Source of the DNA: Loxodes magnus
Taxonomy: Eukaryota > Ciliophora > Karyorelictea > Loxodida > Loxodidae
DNA length: 64,000 bases
Direction: 5' to 3'
NCBI GenBank assembly: GCA_946699065.1
Contig: CAMPDV010000216.1
Span: 310,001-374,000 of the forward strand
The notes below the pieces were generated by a model. That model was not told where the DNA came from and made no database searches. It worked only from the letters and a program-made list of their open reading frames with translations. The stretch's first letter is position 1. Each line of letters begins with the position of its first letter. The translations under genes were made by a program, and so were the position numbers. This document shows, piece after piece, positions 13,002 to 25,899 of the stretch.

Positions 13002-14220
13002 ATGCAGGAAGAAAGGGTATATCCTAAAATAGCTGTGAAGCCGTAATAGAAATCTATATCAATGCTTATTCAAGTAAAGTCAAGGAAATCGCTAATTGAA
13101 GAATGTGAAGACTAAGGTTAAGAAATTAACTAGAGCTTAATGGAACTGGAGGAGGAAAGAAAGTTTGCAAGCTATGTAATTAATTAGTAACATGTGAGGA
13201 ATAGAGTTCATAATCTGAATCACTTGAAAGTAAAACGTATTCTAGATAAGTGATATCAAACACTATACATGGACTTTGTTATAAACTAAAGAGACAATGA
13301 GTAGCCTTAAGTAGGAGATCTGAAAATATTGAGATAATAAAAACTTAGTAAAGGTATGAAAAATCAATCATCTAGTGAGAAGTAACTCATTCCATGTTAT
13401 TAGTAAAATAATTCTTTACTTACTCCAAATTATAAGTATTAAGTAAGACTTTAAGATAAAAAAGTAAATTAAAAGGAGATCTTAAAGGGAATTTAATAAA
13501 ATGGATAATTAGATGCTATACAATAGAGGAAGTATTAAGAAAGAAGTTATTTGGATTCTTAGGGAGAAGTCTTAGAGTAAAAATAATATTCTGACTTTGT
13601 AATTAAGAATTTTTAAACTCTCTAGAAATAAATTAAAAGCTTGCGAAATTCAAAATAAAAAGGTTAAAATCTTTTGGTATCAAATAAGAATAAAAAATTG
13701 GTAGACTCACTGGATAATCTATCTTCCATAGAATTAGTGTGAAATGAAAAATCAAGCACATAATTTTCATAATCTTTTATAAAAAAGGATTCTTTTTCAA
13801 GTTCTGACACTGAAAGTGCTAAAAGTTCCTCAAAATCTTGGATCAATTAAACTTCCAATTTTAGTTCTTATGAAATAAGCTCTTCATGATAAAGTTACGG
13901 AGATTAAGCAAACTACAGTCAAGCTAATTTCAAAGTAAAAGACAAATGGCTAACTGAATAGATAGAGTGTTTTTTTCTCTGCATAATGGTTTTAATATCT
14001 TCTTACTTTTATTTGGTAGTGAAAGAATGAAGCAGCAAAACTTAATTATATATATTCTATATTTCTCAAAGTCTTCCTAACTTATTAATGAAAATTACTA
14101 GGTATGCATGATTATCATTAGCTTTTATTAAACATTATTAAAATAAAAAGTTAAGCTTGAATCTTCCAAGAATATTTTCGTTAAGATAGAAATAAAAGAG
14201 ATAGGAATGGAAATGTAATT
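13002..14220 (+). CDS. Membrane protein with long hydrophilic N-terminus, copy B (3' end undefined)
   Basis: Orthologous position and frame to the gene at 309; ATG at 13,002. The N-terminal protein matches copy A through the HLKVKRILDKW block. Here the W codon is TGA, while copies A and C have TGG, which is direct paralogue support for TGA=Trp. A hydrophobic segment with ISSYFYLVV lies near 13,965-14,030. After it, copy B stays in frame with copy C (SLPNLL) where copy A has lost a base. Function unknown; a membrane-anchored regulatory protein is inferred. The C-terminal end and stop codon are not defined. It converges on the minus-strand gene starting at 18,763. Confidence 0.6.
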
Positions 14221-17200
14221 TTAAGGATTATTAATCGAGTCAAGAATCGTTTGATATAGTTTACTATCTTTAATTATTTAAGTGTTATGATAACTTGAAA
14301 TCCTAAGATAAGCTTAATATATCAATTTACGTTAAATTGATAAAACAATAAATTTTCTAAATTTTGGTTAGTTTTGAAATTACTTATTTAAACCTTTTCT
14401 GGCTATTAGTGTTTTTAATAACTGATTATTTATAAATGCGTTAAGAAAATAACCCTTTAAGAAAATCTATTATCAATTAGTTTTTTAAATATCTGCATTT
14501 AAAGAGAAAATTATTTTTAAACAAGTTATAAGAAATAGAATTGAGGGTTTACATAAGAACTTTCATCTTTAAAGACTTTTTTATTTTATTCCTTCATCAT
14601 ATGGTTTCTTTAAGCTTAGTAATCTCATATCTATAAAGCATTAACCTTTATATCAATATTTAAGTTTTTTTTCCTTCTTATGCTTTATTAAAAGTACTTA
14701 AATGTCTTAAAAATCTTAAAATATAAGAAATTATTTCTAAAAATGAAAGTTTTTATGTAGCATTTTAATAGTAATGATGTAATAATAGAATGCCAGTTAA
14801 ATATATTATTATGATTATAAATTTTTCCGGCTAAATTGGATAAAATTAATTAGAAGCTTTCAGTTTCTTTCTTTCTTTTCCATCTTTTTAGCCTCACTAT
14901 TTACTTTCAGTTTCTTTCTGTACCGCAAAAATTAGATTCTAAAGTAATTTACTTTGAGTGTTTTCATTTTATAGCTTATCTTTTTTAATAAATTACTAAT
15001 GAGCTGTAAAAAAGATTAGCTGCTAGGATCTTAAATTTATCAAAATTTATTCTTGTTCTATCTAAAGTTCGTTTTATCCTCCTCTTTTTTTTCTCTTCTG
15101 TAAACTTACATCTAAACCATATCAGTTTCTGATTTTTTCTGGTAAAAAATTATTTTCTTTTTTATTAAAATTTAATGTGATCAAGCTGGAATTTAATATT
15201 TTAGCCCTTTTCTAACTGAACTTCAGTTTGCTCTTCAGAAAAGGCTTTAAGTCGAACTTAGATTCTTAAAACTATTTTCAATTTCTAAAATAGACTGAAT
15301 AGATCACAATACTCGCCGTCATATCTAAAATTATTTCTCATCTCAAACATTCTCCTAACCTTTCCCTTCAAAACATCATTCATTTCTCTCCCTTTCTTCA
15401 CTAGAAAATAAAATGATCTGTTTTCCCTTGTATCTACAAATTTTAATATCTAAATTAATTCAGAATTTCAGATAAAATATCCTATATAACCGTTTGCTTG
15501 CCTCTTATAAAATTATACTATTAGCCTAGCACTTTAATATTTCAAAGAGATTTGACACATAATGGAGCTGCAGTTTAATTAGATTTAGATGTACTTTACT
15601 TGTTTAAGAGCTTTCAGATTTTAGTTTATATCTTAGTAAAAGCTTCACATCAAGCAACTAAATTAGCATAAATTTTAGTATAAAGCTTGAACCAAAACGG
15701 AGAGATATTGATATCAGAATAGTTAAGGAAATTAAGATACTAGAAGCATAAATAGGATTAAGAAATAAAATAAGACTGAGAATATGATTGAAGTAGTATG
15801 AGTCAACTAAAGGCGTAATCATATAGAAATAAAATAGTGTAATGTAATGAAAGAAAAGTAGAGTTATTTATTTACCCTGAAGTTATTAATTTTAGAAATT
15901 GAATCATTAAGATAAGAACATAGAACTCAAAGAAGCTGATAAATATAGAGTAGATTAAATAAAGCAGTTTGGAAATTTTATTCTGAAACTAAATAGTGTA
16001 AAGAAGGTAATTTTTCGAAAGTTGAAGATATTATATAAATATCTTTGCTTGAGAATACAACTATATGTTAGTAACTGATAATCAGTTTCTAAGATAAATT
16101 TGCAAACTAATACCAATGAGCTAATGAGTAGTATTTTATTAGATGATCTAATATAAGCTTTACCAAGTGAGCAGAAGGAAAAATAATACAACGAATAATA
16201 ATCCAAAGACTAAATCCTCAATATCAGCTAGAAAATAATGAAGAATAATAAAATAAATCAGTAAGACTTAGATTTAAAATCTTTTTGAATGATAATAAGT
16301 GAAATCATAATTAAGCAGCTAAAAAAGCATAACAATAGCATCAAAAGGGCTAAAATTTTCAAAATAAGGGAACAAAAACAAGTAAATCTATTATACCTAA
16401 TTATTTATTGTTCTAGCCACATTATACATACATCAATAAAAAGAATTATCAATCATCAAGCTTAATAATGCTTGACTTATAGTAATTTAGCTATTTAATT
16501 AAGTTTAATATAATTTTAATATCAAAATCAAATGTAAAAAGGGAATTATATTTAGGAGTAAGGTATTCTAATTATCTACTAAAGTACATAGCCACTAATT
16601 ATCTGCTTATAGTTATATTAATTATTATTTTACATCTCTATGAAATATTAAGGTAGGTTTTAGTAGAAAATTCTAATATCTTTGATTAAAGTATTTGATC
16701 ATTTAAGATTTTATGCATATATAGGATATTTTAAATTATGTTAATACATTGAAGTCAAAATGAATACTCTGCAAGCATAATGACTAAAGTCAGCTTTTAA
16801 CTTAGACATATTTTTGCTTTTTTAATATTCGAATCATCAACTTCCAGATATATCAACAGAAAAATTACAAATGTTGAATAACTTAAATCAGATTATCTCT
16901 TCTTGTAATCTGATTAATGAAGAACTATGAAATTAGCTGATGTATATAACTTATTAATATTAGCAATGTTGATAATTTCTTAGCAATACTTTGCCTATAT
17001 TATCTATATAGTAGTTAGAAATTAAGTTTTTAGTCTAAGTTTAGTTGAAAATATAAGCTCATATTAGTATTTTAATCTTCACATTTGTATTATCTAAGTA
17101 TAAGATACTCAAGCTGAATGAGTGGAATATTAACTTTGCTTACTATATTTTAATATATTAAAAGGGAAATTTTAGGTTAATAATAGACATGAAGTCATAA

Positions 17201-17689
17201 AGTTAAGTTTACTATCTATATTTAAAATCTAAACTCATAAAGTTGTAAATAATTCTTAAATAAAGGCTAGCTATTAAGATTCTTTACCTATTTATTTATA
17301 ATTATTAAGCAATATATAACATTTAAATATGCTCCAGCTATTAAAATAAAGCCTTCTATTATATCAAATTAAGTTTCCAGTTGCTAAAATTGATAATTGA
17401 CTGTATTTATTTAAGATGAAGCTATTAATTATAAATCCTTTAATCAAATTAAATTTAATGACATTAAACTTAAAAGAACCATATCATGGATTTAACATGC
17501 TTAATCATTTTAAATCATTTTAATTTATTTATCCATCACTTTTAATATACTTTTTTCCTTTATTTACACATCTAGAGAATTCTATTAAAATTAAGTTAGC
17601 TATATCAACATTTTAGGTTCTAATATTTTCTGATTTAGGTATAAAATAAATAGGAACAGTTATGAATGCTAAGAAAATAAGAAATTAGG

Positions 17690-18763
17690 AGTTTTAAATT
17701 AGAATATTAAAAAAATGAGGAGTATGATGACTAATAAGTTAAAAATATGTATAAGTGTTCGTAAGCGAATCACTCATATACAGGCTACTAGGTAAAAATA
17801 AAATAGAAATAAAATTCCTAAACAAGAAAGCAAGAAAGCCACATAGTCAGATTCTTTTTTGCTTCCTTCCTCTGAAGTTTCTTTCTCGTTTTCTCCTTCA
17901 TTATTTTGAAGCAATAAATTAGAGAATGTTATATCACTGGAAAATCTTTCTTAACTCGACACAGATATTGAAGTGCTAACTTCACTAATAGAACTTGGAC
18001 TAGAAAAAGAGCTTTAATTTTATAAAGGTTAAGTGATATCTACATTCCTAATTCTTTCATTCTCTTTTTCTCGGGGAAAAAAAACATTTTTTGCCAAAAC
18101 TTATTTTTTAGGTATGTTTCTCAAATCTGTTAAGATTTTCTTTGGCTTTTTTGTTTAACTGTAAGGATTAGACCATTATTAAGTCATAAACTTTTTTCAA
18201 TCTTATGCTTCTTATTATTCCATTGCTATTAAGCTTATATTTCCAACTTTTGCTTCTAGTTTGATTCATTTTTATTATTATAGTGCTTAAATTTTGTTAG
18301 CTGACTTTTTTTAATTAATATCTTGAGAGCTACTTGAATTAGACTAGCCTTAATTACTTCTTTTATTAGGAGTGGAATCTGAATCCTTTGAGATAGAACT
18401 CTTAATTTAGCTTTGCTTATTTATTGTTTGATTAAGACTCTCTAAATTTCCTATAAAAGACTAATCTGAAACTTTAAACCTTTTATTTTAGATCTTACTG
18501 TCTACATCATACCAATCATTACAAATTTATCGCATCTTTAAATGCTATAAGTTCTAAGTTTCAGCACCTTTGAAGCTTTTCTATTCCATTTTAATTTTGA
18601 GCTTTTGCTCGCAGTCTTTTTCCTCATAACTTGTCCATAACCTGCACGTCTACCCTTATTTACCCAAGGAAAGCTTCTTTTTTTTACCTTCTGATCCCAA
18701 GCTTACCTATTTTCTTTCTACAGATATTCGTTTTAGACATTCATCTGAATCCTGCTTCCACAT
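17690..18763 (-). CDS. Membrane protein with Gln/Ser/Lys-rich N-terminus, convergent partner, copy B
   Basis: ATG complementary to 18,761-18,763, starting MWKQDS as in copy A. The frame is open for about 340 codons with many TAA/TAG (Gln) and a few TGA (Trp). Ser-rich stretches such as SNSSSSQD occur, followed by an acidic segment and a hydrophobic helix with FYFYLVA. After the helix it continues VACIWVIRLRTL, in the same frame as copy A's VACTWVIRFRNSL, so A and B agree where copy C is one base short. Charge pattern and membrane helix suggest a membrane-anchored protein with a large N-terminal cytoplasmic region. Family unknown; the 3' end is not resolved. Confidence 0.7.
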
Positions 18764-20618
18764 TTTATAAAAATAATGTAAATAGTAATTTAAATCTCAC
18801 CAGCAGGTAAATTAAATACTAAAATACTTAAAATACTAAAAAATCCTTGACTAACTATATGCTCAATATGGAGCATAAGTTAAAGGTAATTTAATTATTA
18901 AGCATTCACATTTTAATAAAAATATACTGGTAGCTATCATCATAGAGAACGAAGCCATTTAGCTTTTTACAAATAGCTAAGAGAATACTACAAGTATCTA
19001 AGTACGACTATAAAAGGGATATAGAAGGTTGATGGCATTTTGAGTTGATTCCTTAGCCAGGATAATTAACAACAGGTATAAAAAATAATATTTTGCTTTC
19101 AATAGCATTAAAAGAATGGTAAGAGAGAGATAAAGGAATATCATAATTAGTCAAATTTTAACAACCAAGAATAATAAAAACATTAATAAAAATAGCTCAT
19201 AGTACTTATGAAAATCATAACGATTTTAATACCCTCAATTTAGAAATTTTTGGCTTGATATTATTGAAAATAAAATATTGTCAATTTATCTAACCAAATA
19301 CATGAAGATAAACAAAATATTAATATGAATCATATTCTTATAAATACAACTGCGTTGTCTAAAGTCATTTTTATATTTATTTTTTTATTTTCTAAGTAGA
19401 GTGCAAACTTTAATTAGATTCAATAAATTATAATTAAGCTCCTGTTACATAGCTTATGAACATCAAGGACATTCACCTGACTTTTATACTTTAAATCTAA
19501 TTTTTCTACCAAATTTGCGTATAATTTTTCTAAATTGTATTGAATATTCAATAGATAATATATTAAATAGATATCTATTTATTACAAGAGATTATTTTAT
19601 TAAGCTTAGTATAAAAAATAGAATATCTTTGCTCTTAAAATTTTAGATTAAACATTAGTTTTAGTTGCTATTATTTTCTTGATTTTCAGGTTTAGATTAT
19701 GATTTAATACAGACATTTAAGGTTAACTTAAGTTTAATATATCAAGGTATTTGATTTAAATTTATTGATCATTAATATGACTATGATTAACTGACTAGAC
19801 AGCAGATTTCTTAAGAAAATCTCATTTAATAAATGTGAAAATTACCTTCTATTTTAATTTAACTTTAATGAAAAAGATTCTTAAAATGTAATTATTCTAC
19901 ATTTCAACCCTTTTAGCAATGCAGGTATCAAGACCTCACACAAAATGAGAGATGACTTGGCGAGATATGAAAATAACACTATCAAACTGAATCTAAAAAA
20001 GAAACCATTGACTATTTTCCAGGAACTAAAAAAATGTATAATTTCATTGTTGGTGATAAGTCTAACAAGATAAATTATTTATCCATTTAACTAATAACTA
20101 AGTAATTATAAGATAAGAAATTACCAAGCTATATTAAAAAATAAGTGCAACGTTTCTTATAGTTTATGTTTTTATTTAAAAGATTAATTATTGCTATGCT
20201 AGTTATTAATAATTTACCTAGTCAATAACTATACCTTTGGAATCTTAATATCATCTTTAATTATATTTAGCTTCTTCTTTTTAATTTTTTTAAACTTTCT
20301 TTATATTTTTCTGAAATAGCTATATTAGTTAGCTATTAGTCTATATATTTCTTACTCAGCATACTCATTTAATAATATCTAATAATAGTAGCCTATTTTA
20401 CTAGATAATTAAATAAATACCATTGCTTTAAGAATCCTTTTTAATTATTAGCTATATATCATTATTTTATTTTCCCTATGCAAGCAGATAATTTATCTGC
20501 TCTTTTGATACCTTCAATATAGGAATTACTAGATCTAATACTCTGCTATTTATCAGGCTTATTATAATTGCTTTTAATAGTAAGTCAGAGTTGTTTAATC
20601 TACTACTGATAAACAAGA

Positions 20619-21190
20619 TATTAAAATGATGATGATGCTGATCTTAAAGACTAAAGCTGCTAAGAGTAAAATCGCAGATATACTAAATTTAAATTTTATT
20701 TCCTTAAAGGTGAGATTCTTTAATGGCTCTAGAGTCTATAATTTCAAAAAATTAGCTTAAAAATACTAAATCTGAAACTAAATCTTTTAAGTCCTATAAG
20801 TATGAAAATTTAGCTAAGATAAGAAAATTCTTTAACTAGAAGTGTAGATCTTAGTATCCTAACTGAAAAATAAAGATAAGGAATATAAATAAAATGAATA
20901 TGATCGTTATTTCTTATATAAACAATTCGAGAGTAATAAAAAGATAAAATGGAAATATATAAGAACTAGGGGAAATGTTTTTTAGATTAATTTATGCAAA
21001 ATTAGCAAGAACAAATTTGAGAATCTGAAAGGTAGGCAAATTTAAGTTATATAAAGTCGAAAATTAACTTAAAAATAGCTTCTAAAATATTTCAGCTAAA
21101 GATACAAGCTTTGCTTAATAGATAATAAATAAAATAATTAAAACCTTTAAAAATCCTTAAGAAAGCATAAAATTTGGCGATAATAGGGGA
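20619..21190 (+). CDS. Possible coding region near right of unit, copy B
   Basis: Counterpart of 8,479-9,010. A frame beginning ATGATGATG (20,619) gives DILNLNF and FNGSRVYNFKKL, parallel to copy A. It continues as a Lys/Gln-rich hydrophilic sequence with VSQLKNKDKE and QKQLLKYFSQR; the latter is also present in copy A. Function unknown. The frame is shared over most of the length, unlike much of the rest of the unit, which argues for coding. The start and end are guesses, and the region may be the C-terminal part of a longer spliced gene. Confidence 0.35.
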
Positions 21191-21339
21191 CTAGAATAAA
21201 TATATATAAGTAAAAGATAAAAAATGAGAAATAGGAGCTTGATATATATAGCAATAGGTTCTAATACGAGACTTCCTAGTTAATCTGAAAAAGGAAATAA
21301 ATGAATTATAAAATGGTCCTTCGATATTTCTTTTTAATG

Positions 21340-23940
21340 AGTAATAATATCTTCTCAAATGAAGGTATAAATTTGAAAGGTCTAAAATATTAAATTAATT
21401 TAAACTTCCTATTTGGCTCAAGTAAAAAGGTAAATAATGTATTTTCTTTTAATTGTTGACTAATTATAAGAAAATGAATAATGAGATACTAAGAGTAGAT
21501 TTGATTGAGTTTGATAGCATCTTGATATGTGTATACTTAAATGAAATTTAAGTTTTGACTTGATCCCTTTATAAATATATTGATTTTAGCTATTATTAAT
21601 ATTTTTGGAAGTAAATTGAGAAATGAGTTTAAAGTTATAGCAGACTTAGTGAGAAAAGGAAAAGTTGAATAATATAATAGCTTAGCAATATAATTCTATT
21701 TTATTTAAAATTATATAATTAGATGTTCTGTGAATTCTAAATAATAGCTTCTTACGCTATTTATCTAGTTTTTTATTTATTTAAATTAAGTTTTAAAACT
21801 AATAAGCAGCTTTAATTTTTTACTATCTAGCTTTTATTCTACAGCCTTTAAATGTACTATATATTTTATCTAGAAAGAAAATTGCTAATAAAGCTTGTTG
21901 TATCAACTATAAAAAGTCGTAGTAGTTAATTTTAAAATTAGAAGATTTATTTGCATAAAGCAATAAACCTATTTTAGTTAATTATTTACAACTAACGAAA
22001 ATGAGAAATTGATACTATTTCATTATTAATCATTTCTAAGAAATATAAGTCTAAGTTCTTTCTTTTTATATCAAATAGCTTTTATCGAACACAAAAAAGT
22101 ATTTTAATAATTAAATAAATAAGCTTACTCTCCAGAAATGAACTAAATCTTAAAGTTGATATGATGAAGTTTAATAATGATAAGGTTGTATTATAGTTTT
22201 AATTTGATATATTGACTATTTAATAAAACGTTTAAATAACAAATGCTCTATGAATAATAAGAATATTACTGTTTGGATTGGAGATAAATTAAATTTAGTA
22301 TACTTGGTATAAAATAACTTTTAATTATTTTCCTTTATTGTTACTAACTTTTTTTAATTTCTAAGCATTTTCATATAATTTATGAAAGATAAAGTTAAGT
22401 AAAATTTAAAAGATAGATAAATTTGATCTAAGAATTAAAATTATCTGAATTTTAGTATAGTTGGAAATATACTAAATATAAAATTATAAGATAATTATAA
22501 TTTCAAATTTATTACTTGTTCCATTTAGAGCTATCTAAGTATTTCTTTATTCATATAAATCAACAATAAGATTCTAAGCTTTATAGAATAGGAGAACTAT
22601 CTTCTATGATTGTAACATTTTTATGGCAGTTCATGTATAAATGTATTTCTGCATATAATCCAAATAGACTTATATTATTTGCTAACATTTATAAATAACT
22701 ACCTTTTTATAAAAGAAGAAGCTATTATGTCACTTTATTCTTTTATTCAAACTATTAGTCTTCTGCCTTTAGATTTAATTATATTCCTTAGTCCTTCTAC
22801 TTTTTTAAATTTTATACCTTTTACTAAAAATATTCTATTAAAAACTCTGCTTGAATAATCTTTTAACAGTAACACCTTCTATAAGAAACTAAAAGAAGTA
22901 TTAAGTCATCTACCCAGAAACGTCTATGTTCATATACATTTTTTATACTAGATATAAATGGTAAAATTATTTAATCTTTAGGTGCAACATTAAGTAAAAT
23001 TGGGATTTAGCAGATTTTAAATAGCCTTTATTCATTTTCAATAATAATAATAATAAACAATAAGAATTTCAATGCTTCAAATATTGAGACATAATTGCCT
23101 AATTATAGGTAAATAACCATGCAAATTAGGCTAAATTTAAAAGTTTCTACATTTTTAATCCAGGCTCTCTTTCACTCTCATCTTGATTAGCTCATTAAAT
23201 GTATTTATGGCCTTCTTTTATTAGTATCCATTTCTTCTTCACTCTAGTCTTTAAAATTCTTTAATCTTCTTCTAAATAATTATTGATGGAATATTAATTT
23301 CTATGAAAGGTATAATTTAAAATAGTTTGAAAATATAAAAAAATTAATAACTTAAAGAATAAAATTAAAGTTTTAATTAAATTTGTCTTAAAATACATTT
23401 TTTATAGTTTTACGAAAAAAGTTTATCTTACTAATATTTTCCCAAATATATTTACTAGATTAAAAAATCTTTTAATATTTTAAAAATCTTAGTGTGATTT
23501 AAATCTCTATTTTTTAAATCCAAACAATATTATTTAACTAAGTGTCATATTTTTAAATCGAGTATGACTTAATTTTAAATAGCATTTTTTCAAACTTTTA
23601 AGATATCTTGATTTTTTAAATTTATAGTGTAAATTAAATAATGTTTGCCTTTCAGCTTAATAAAATAATTTTTATGATATCACTCTCATTCTGAAACTCT
23701 TAGGTCTTCATTATTGTTTTGATTTGATTTTTTTAGTTTAGTTTATCTTCTTCTTGTATCTTTGTTCATTCTAAAAATAATTATTTTAAGTCTTCTTTAT
23801 TCAAATATTACTAATGGATTTATTTTTCCCTCAATCATTCAAATTTATAGTGTAAACATAATTTTTATAAGTGGATTTAATTTTTTAATATAAGTTTAAA
23901 TAAATTTTTTATAAAAATTAAAGTATTTTAGATAAAATAA
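21340..23940. other. AT-rich stretch without recognised gene
   Basis: Follows the abrupt end of copy B. It contains simple AT-rich tracts and a short (AAT)n run near 23,041-23,055. No frame stood out by composition or motif, so I call nothing here. Confidence 0.4.
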
Positions 23941-23941
23941 A

Positions 23942-24760
23942 ATGACTCCTAAGAAAAAACCCATCAAGAATTAACAGGACATTGATTAATATAATATTCT
24001 CAATGAAATTTATTCCCCAGAAGAAGAAAAAATTGAAACAGTTATTCTAAGACTTATATTAACGAAATTATCCTCTAACTTAAAATTAATAACTATAAAA
24101 TGAAAACCATTGACTAATGGCAGAAATAAGCATTACGACCTTTAAGTCTCCTATTAACTTAGAATTAATAATTAGAAAGAATGGAATGAAAATAAAAGAA
24201 ATGAAAAGAGAAAATAATTATGAACAATTCCTTTAGCTTCTCAATTCCAATAATGATCCATGATAAAAATTACCTTAATAAAAACTTTTTCGAATCAAAA
24301 AAATTTACTAATGCTAAAAATGTCGAAAATAAGTAATTATTTGTGAAATTTCAAATCAAGATATCTCAATTTTTTAAGATGGGACATATATATAGAGCTG
24401 CAGATAATTCCAAAAAATTCAATAGTATAAAAATAAGAAAATATGGAAAAGCATAGCCAAATTATATTGCAAACGGATAAATATTTGGAGAAAACTATAT
24501 AATGAATATTAGCTTCTAGTATATATTGCTAATACTTAAGAGAGAAAAAATAGACTTATGTTTGGAAAAGAATGAAATTGGAGCAAGATTCTTATCATAA
24601 AAAAGAGACAAATCTCAACAAAAATAATGTAATTGAAGAAATTTAACCTGCATAAGATAAAAATGAATATGGACATTCAAATTAGCAATTTAAAGACTAA
24701 TCATGATCAATCTAATAAAAGTAGAAATCAATTAATAAATTATTAGTATTTCTATTATAA
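23942..24760 (+). CDS. Probable gene of unknown function, frame uncertain
   Basis: A coding-like block lies between very AT-rich flanks. From ATG 23,942 one frame (MTPKKKPIKN...) runs 272 codons to a TAA at 24,758, with eight Trp. Another frame, starting ATGGCAGAAATAAGC near 24,119, gives MAEISITTF and later a Cys-x2-Cys pair (YQCQKC) followed by a DGTY motif, which looks more like a folded domain such as a zinc finger. A third frame is also protein-like. With no strict stops I cannot choose between them without homology. One possibility is a transposon-derived DNA-binding domain, but no catalytic DDE-type motif was seen. It lies about 650 bp upstream of the GC-rich mini-element cluster. Confidence 0.4.
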
Positions 24761-25384
24761 AGTTTTTAAAAGATAAGCTTTAATATAATTTTTAATATGT
24801 TAGGTTTTTGAAAAAATTATAAATATCCCAGAATTTTTAAATCAAAAGTTTATATAATTTTTGTATAAAATTTTAAGGATTAGCAAACCCTTTTTAGTTT
24901 TAATTATAACAGCAGTTTCTAAATCTAAATGTATCATATCTTATTTAATTTTTTAATTTAAAATATTTTTTTAAGTATAAATGCATATAATTTTTTAACT
25001 TTAAATGAAATCAAAATTTTTTTTTAAGAATAAGTGTATCATATTTTATCTTAGTATAAGTGCAAAATAATTTTTTTTAATTTAAAACTTATCATTTTTT
25101 TAATTATACGTATAGAATTTTTTATTTATTTATAAAAATTTCACTTATTTCTAAAAGTCAATTAATTATAATTCTCTCAAAGTTAATCTATTCACTTATT
25201 ATACTTTCCTACTCTCTATGCGAATTAAAATGATCAGAATTTAGTAATAATTGCTATTTTCTAATAATTTCCCTCTTAAACTGACTGCTTTGGATGTTTT
25301 TCTTAAATATGAAGATGCTTTTCGGTTTGAACGTATATTTATTTCAGAATTTTTCCTTAAGGATATTTATGAAATAAAAATTTA

Positions 25385-25446
25385 TAAATAAATAAATAAA
25401 TTTGATTATAGAGCGCGTAGCACTCTCATTGGTGCGCAGCTCTTTA
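25385..25446 (+). mobile_element. GC-rich hairpin mini-element, copy 1
   Basis: An AT-rich tail (AAATAAATAAATAAATTTGA) is followed by the GC-rich core GAGCGCGTAGCAC...GGTGCGCAGCTCTTT. The core can fold on itself around the CAC...GTG arms. Related copies lie at 26,135 (opposite strand), 31,561 and 38,716 (opposite strand). The 26,135 copy shows that the element moves, because a paralogous empty site exists. Confidence 0.7.
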
Positions 25447-25454
25447 AAAAAAAT

Positions 25455-25590
25455 GTTTCATACTGACAAGAATGTTTGATACTGATAAAATTATCAGATA
25501 CTGATAAACCTTGTACAATACTGATATAATTATTCAGTACTGATAAAAATTTTCAATACTGATATAATTTTAGAATACTCGTATCTTTAA
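25455..25590. repeat. 19-bp tandem repeat array (7 units)
   Basis: TACTGA (last unit TACTCG) recurs at 25,461, 25,480, 25,499, 25,519, 25,538, 25,557 and 25,576, a steady 19-bp step with one of 20. The unit consensus is roughly TACTGATAAAATTATCAGA. It lies directly beside the GC-rich element. Tandem 19-mers are reported near the termini of Tlr germline transposons of Tetrahymena; whether this is related is untested. Confidence 0.85.
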
Positions 25591-25612
25591 TACTTGCTGG
25601 AGGTCCAAGGGC

Positions 25613-25893
25613 ATGGCAGAATTGTGTCTCATTGCATCACCAAAGCAGAGAACTACATGTGTCAATTATGGGTACTTAAATTCCCCACCTCTGATGAAGC
25701 TCGCAATATTATTTCTTTTTCGTTCCAGAATTAAAAATAAACTAAGCCAAGCCAGTGTCGAAGGTCTAAGAATCTTATGTCTTGAGGCCAAACCAAAGCA
25801 GAGGAAGACATAAGTCGATTATGGGTACTTAACTTTCCCAACCTCTGATGAAGACGACCTTGTTGTTCACCTTCGAACAACTATGGCGGTTTT
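25613..25893 (+). other. GC-richer block with internal ~153-bp duplication
   Basis: Two related stretches, from about 25,640 and about 25,793, share CCAAAGCAGAG, TTATGGGTACTTAA and CCTCTGATGAAG at matching offsets. Both can be read as protein in two frames (for example NYGYL and DYGYL, each followed about five residues later by proline), so coding is possible but not shown. A hairpin GTTGTTC/GAACAAC lies near 25,871-25,890. A related string (CACCAAAGCATAGAAC, then GATGAAG) occurs on the minus strand at 38,565-38,625, also next to a copy of the GC-rich element. The cargo may therefore belong to that element or be an RNA-coding unit. Confidence 0.5.
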
Positions 25894-25899
25894 AAAATA

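Larger units (their letters stand above)
10980..21340. repeat. Large duplicated unit, copy B
   Basis: Positions about 10,980-12,690 match about 53,730-55,440. Positions 12,689-21,330 match copy A from position 1 to about 9,190 and copy C from about 55,440 to about 63,850. Similarity to copy A stops abruptly after the shared GATATTTCTTTTTAA near 21,325-21,337 (copy A near 9,185-9,199). The unit carries the same convergent gene pair. B and C look closer to each other than to A in several blocks, for example near 17,000 and 59,300. Confidence 0.8.

Noticed and set aside
13664-13846. Minus-strand 60-codon frame (ELEKESFF...)
   Set aside because: It is antisense to the plus-strand copy-B gene, whose N-terminal protein is conserved in frame in all three copies.
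22700-22960. Possible reverse-transcriptase 'VDDL' motif on the minus strand
   Set aside because: The only support is four residues in one of three open frames; no flanking RT motifs.
25455-25590. Definite Tetrahymena Tlr transposon terminus
   Set aside because: Only the 19-bp period is similar. No Tlr integrase or packaging genes or long inverted repeats are seen, and the code here differs from Tetrahymena's.
25680-25890. Hammerhead ribozyme (CTGATGAAG motif)
   Set aside because: The GAAA core and a proper stem II are missing at both copies.
25613-25893. C/D box snoRNA
   Set aside because: CTGATGA resembles a C box, but no matching D box or terminal stem was found.
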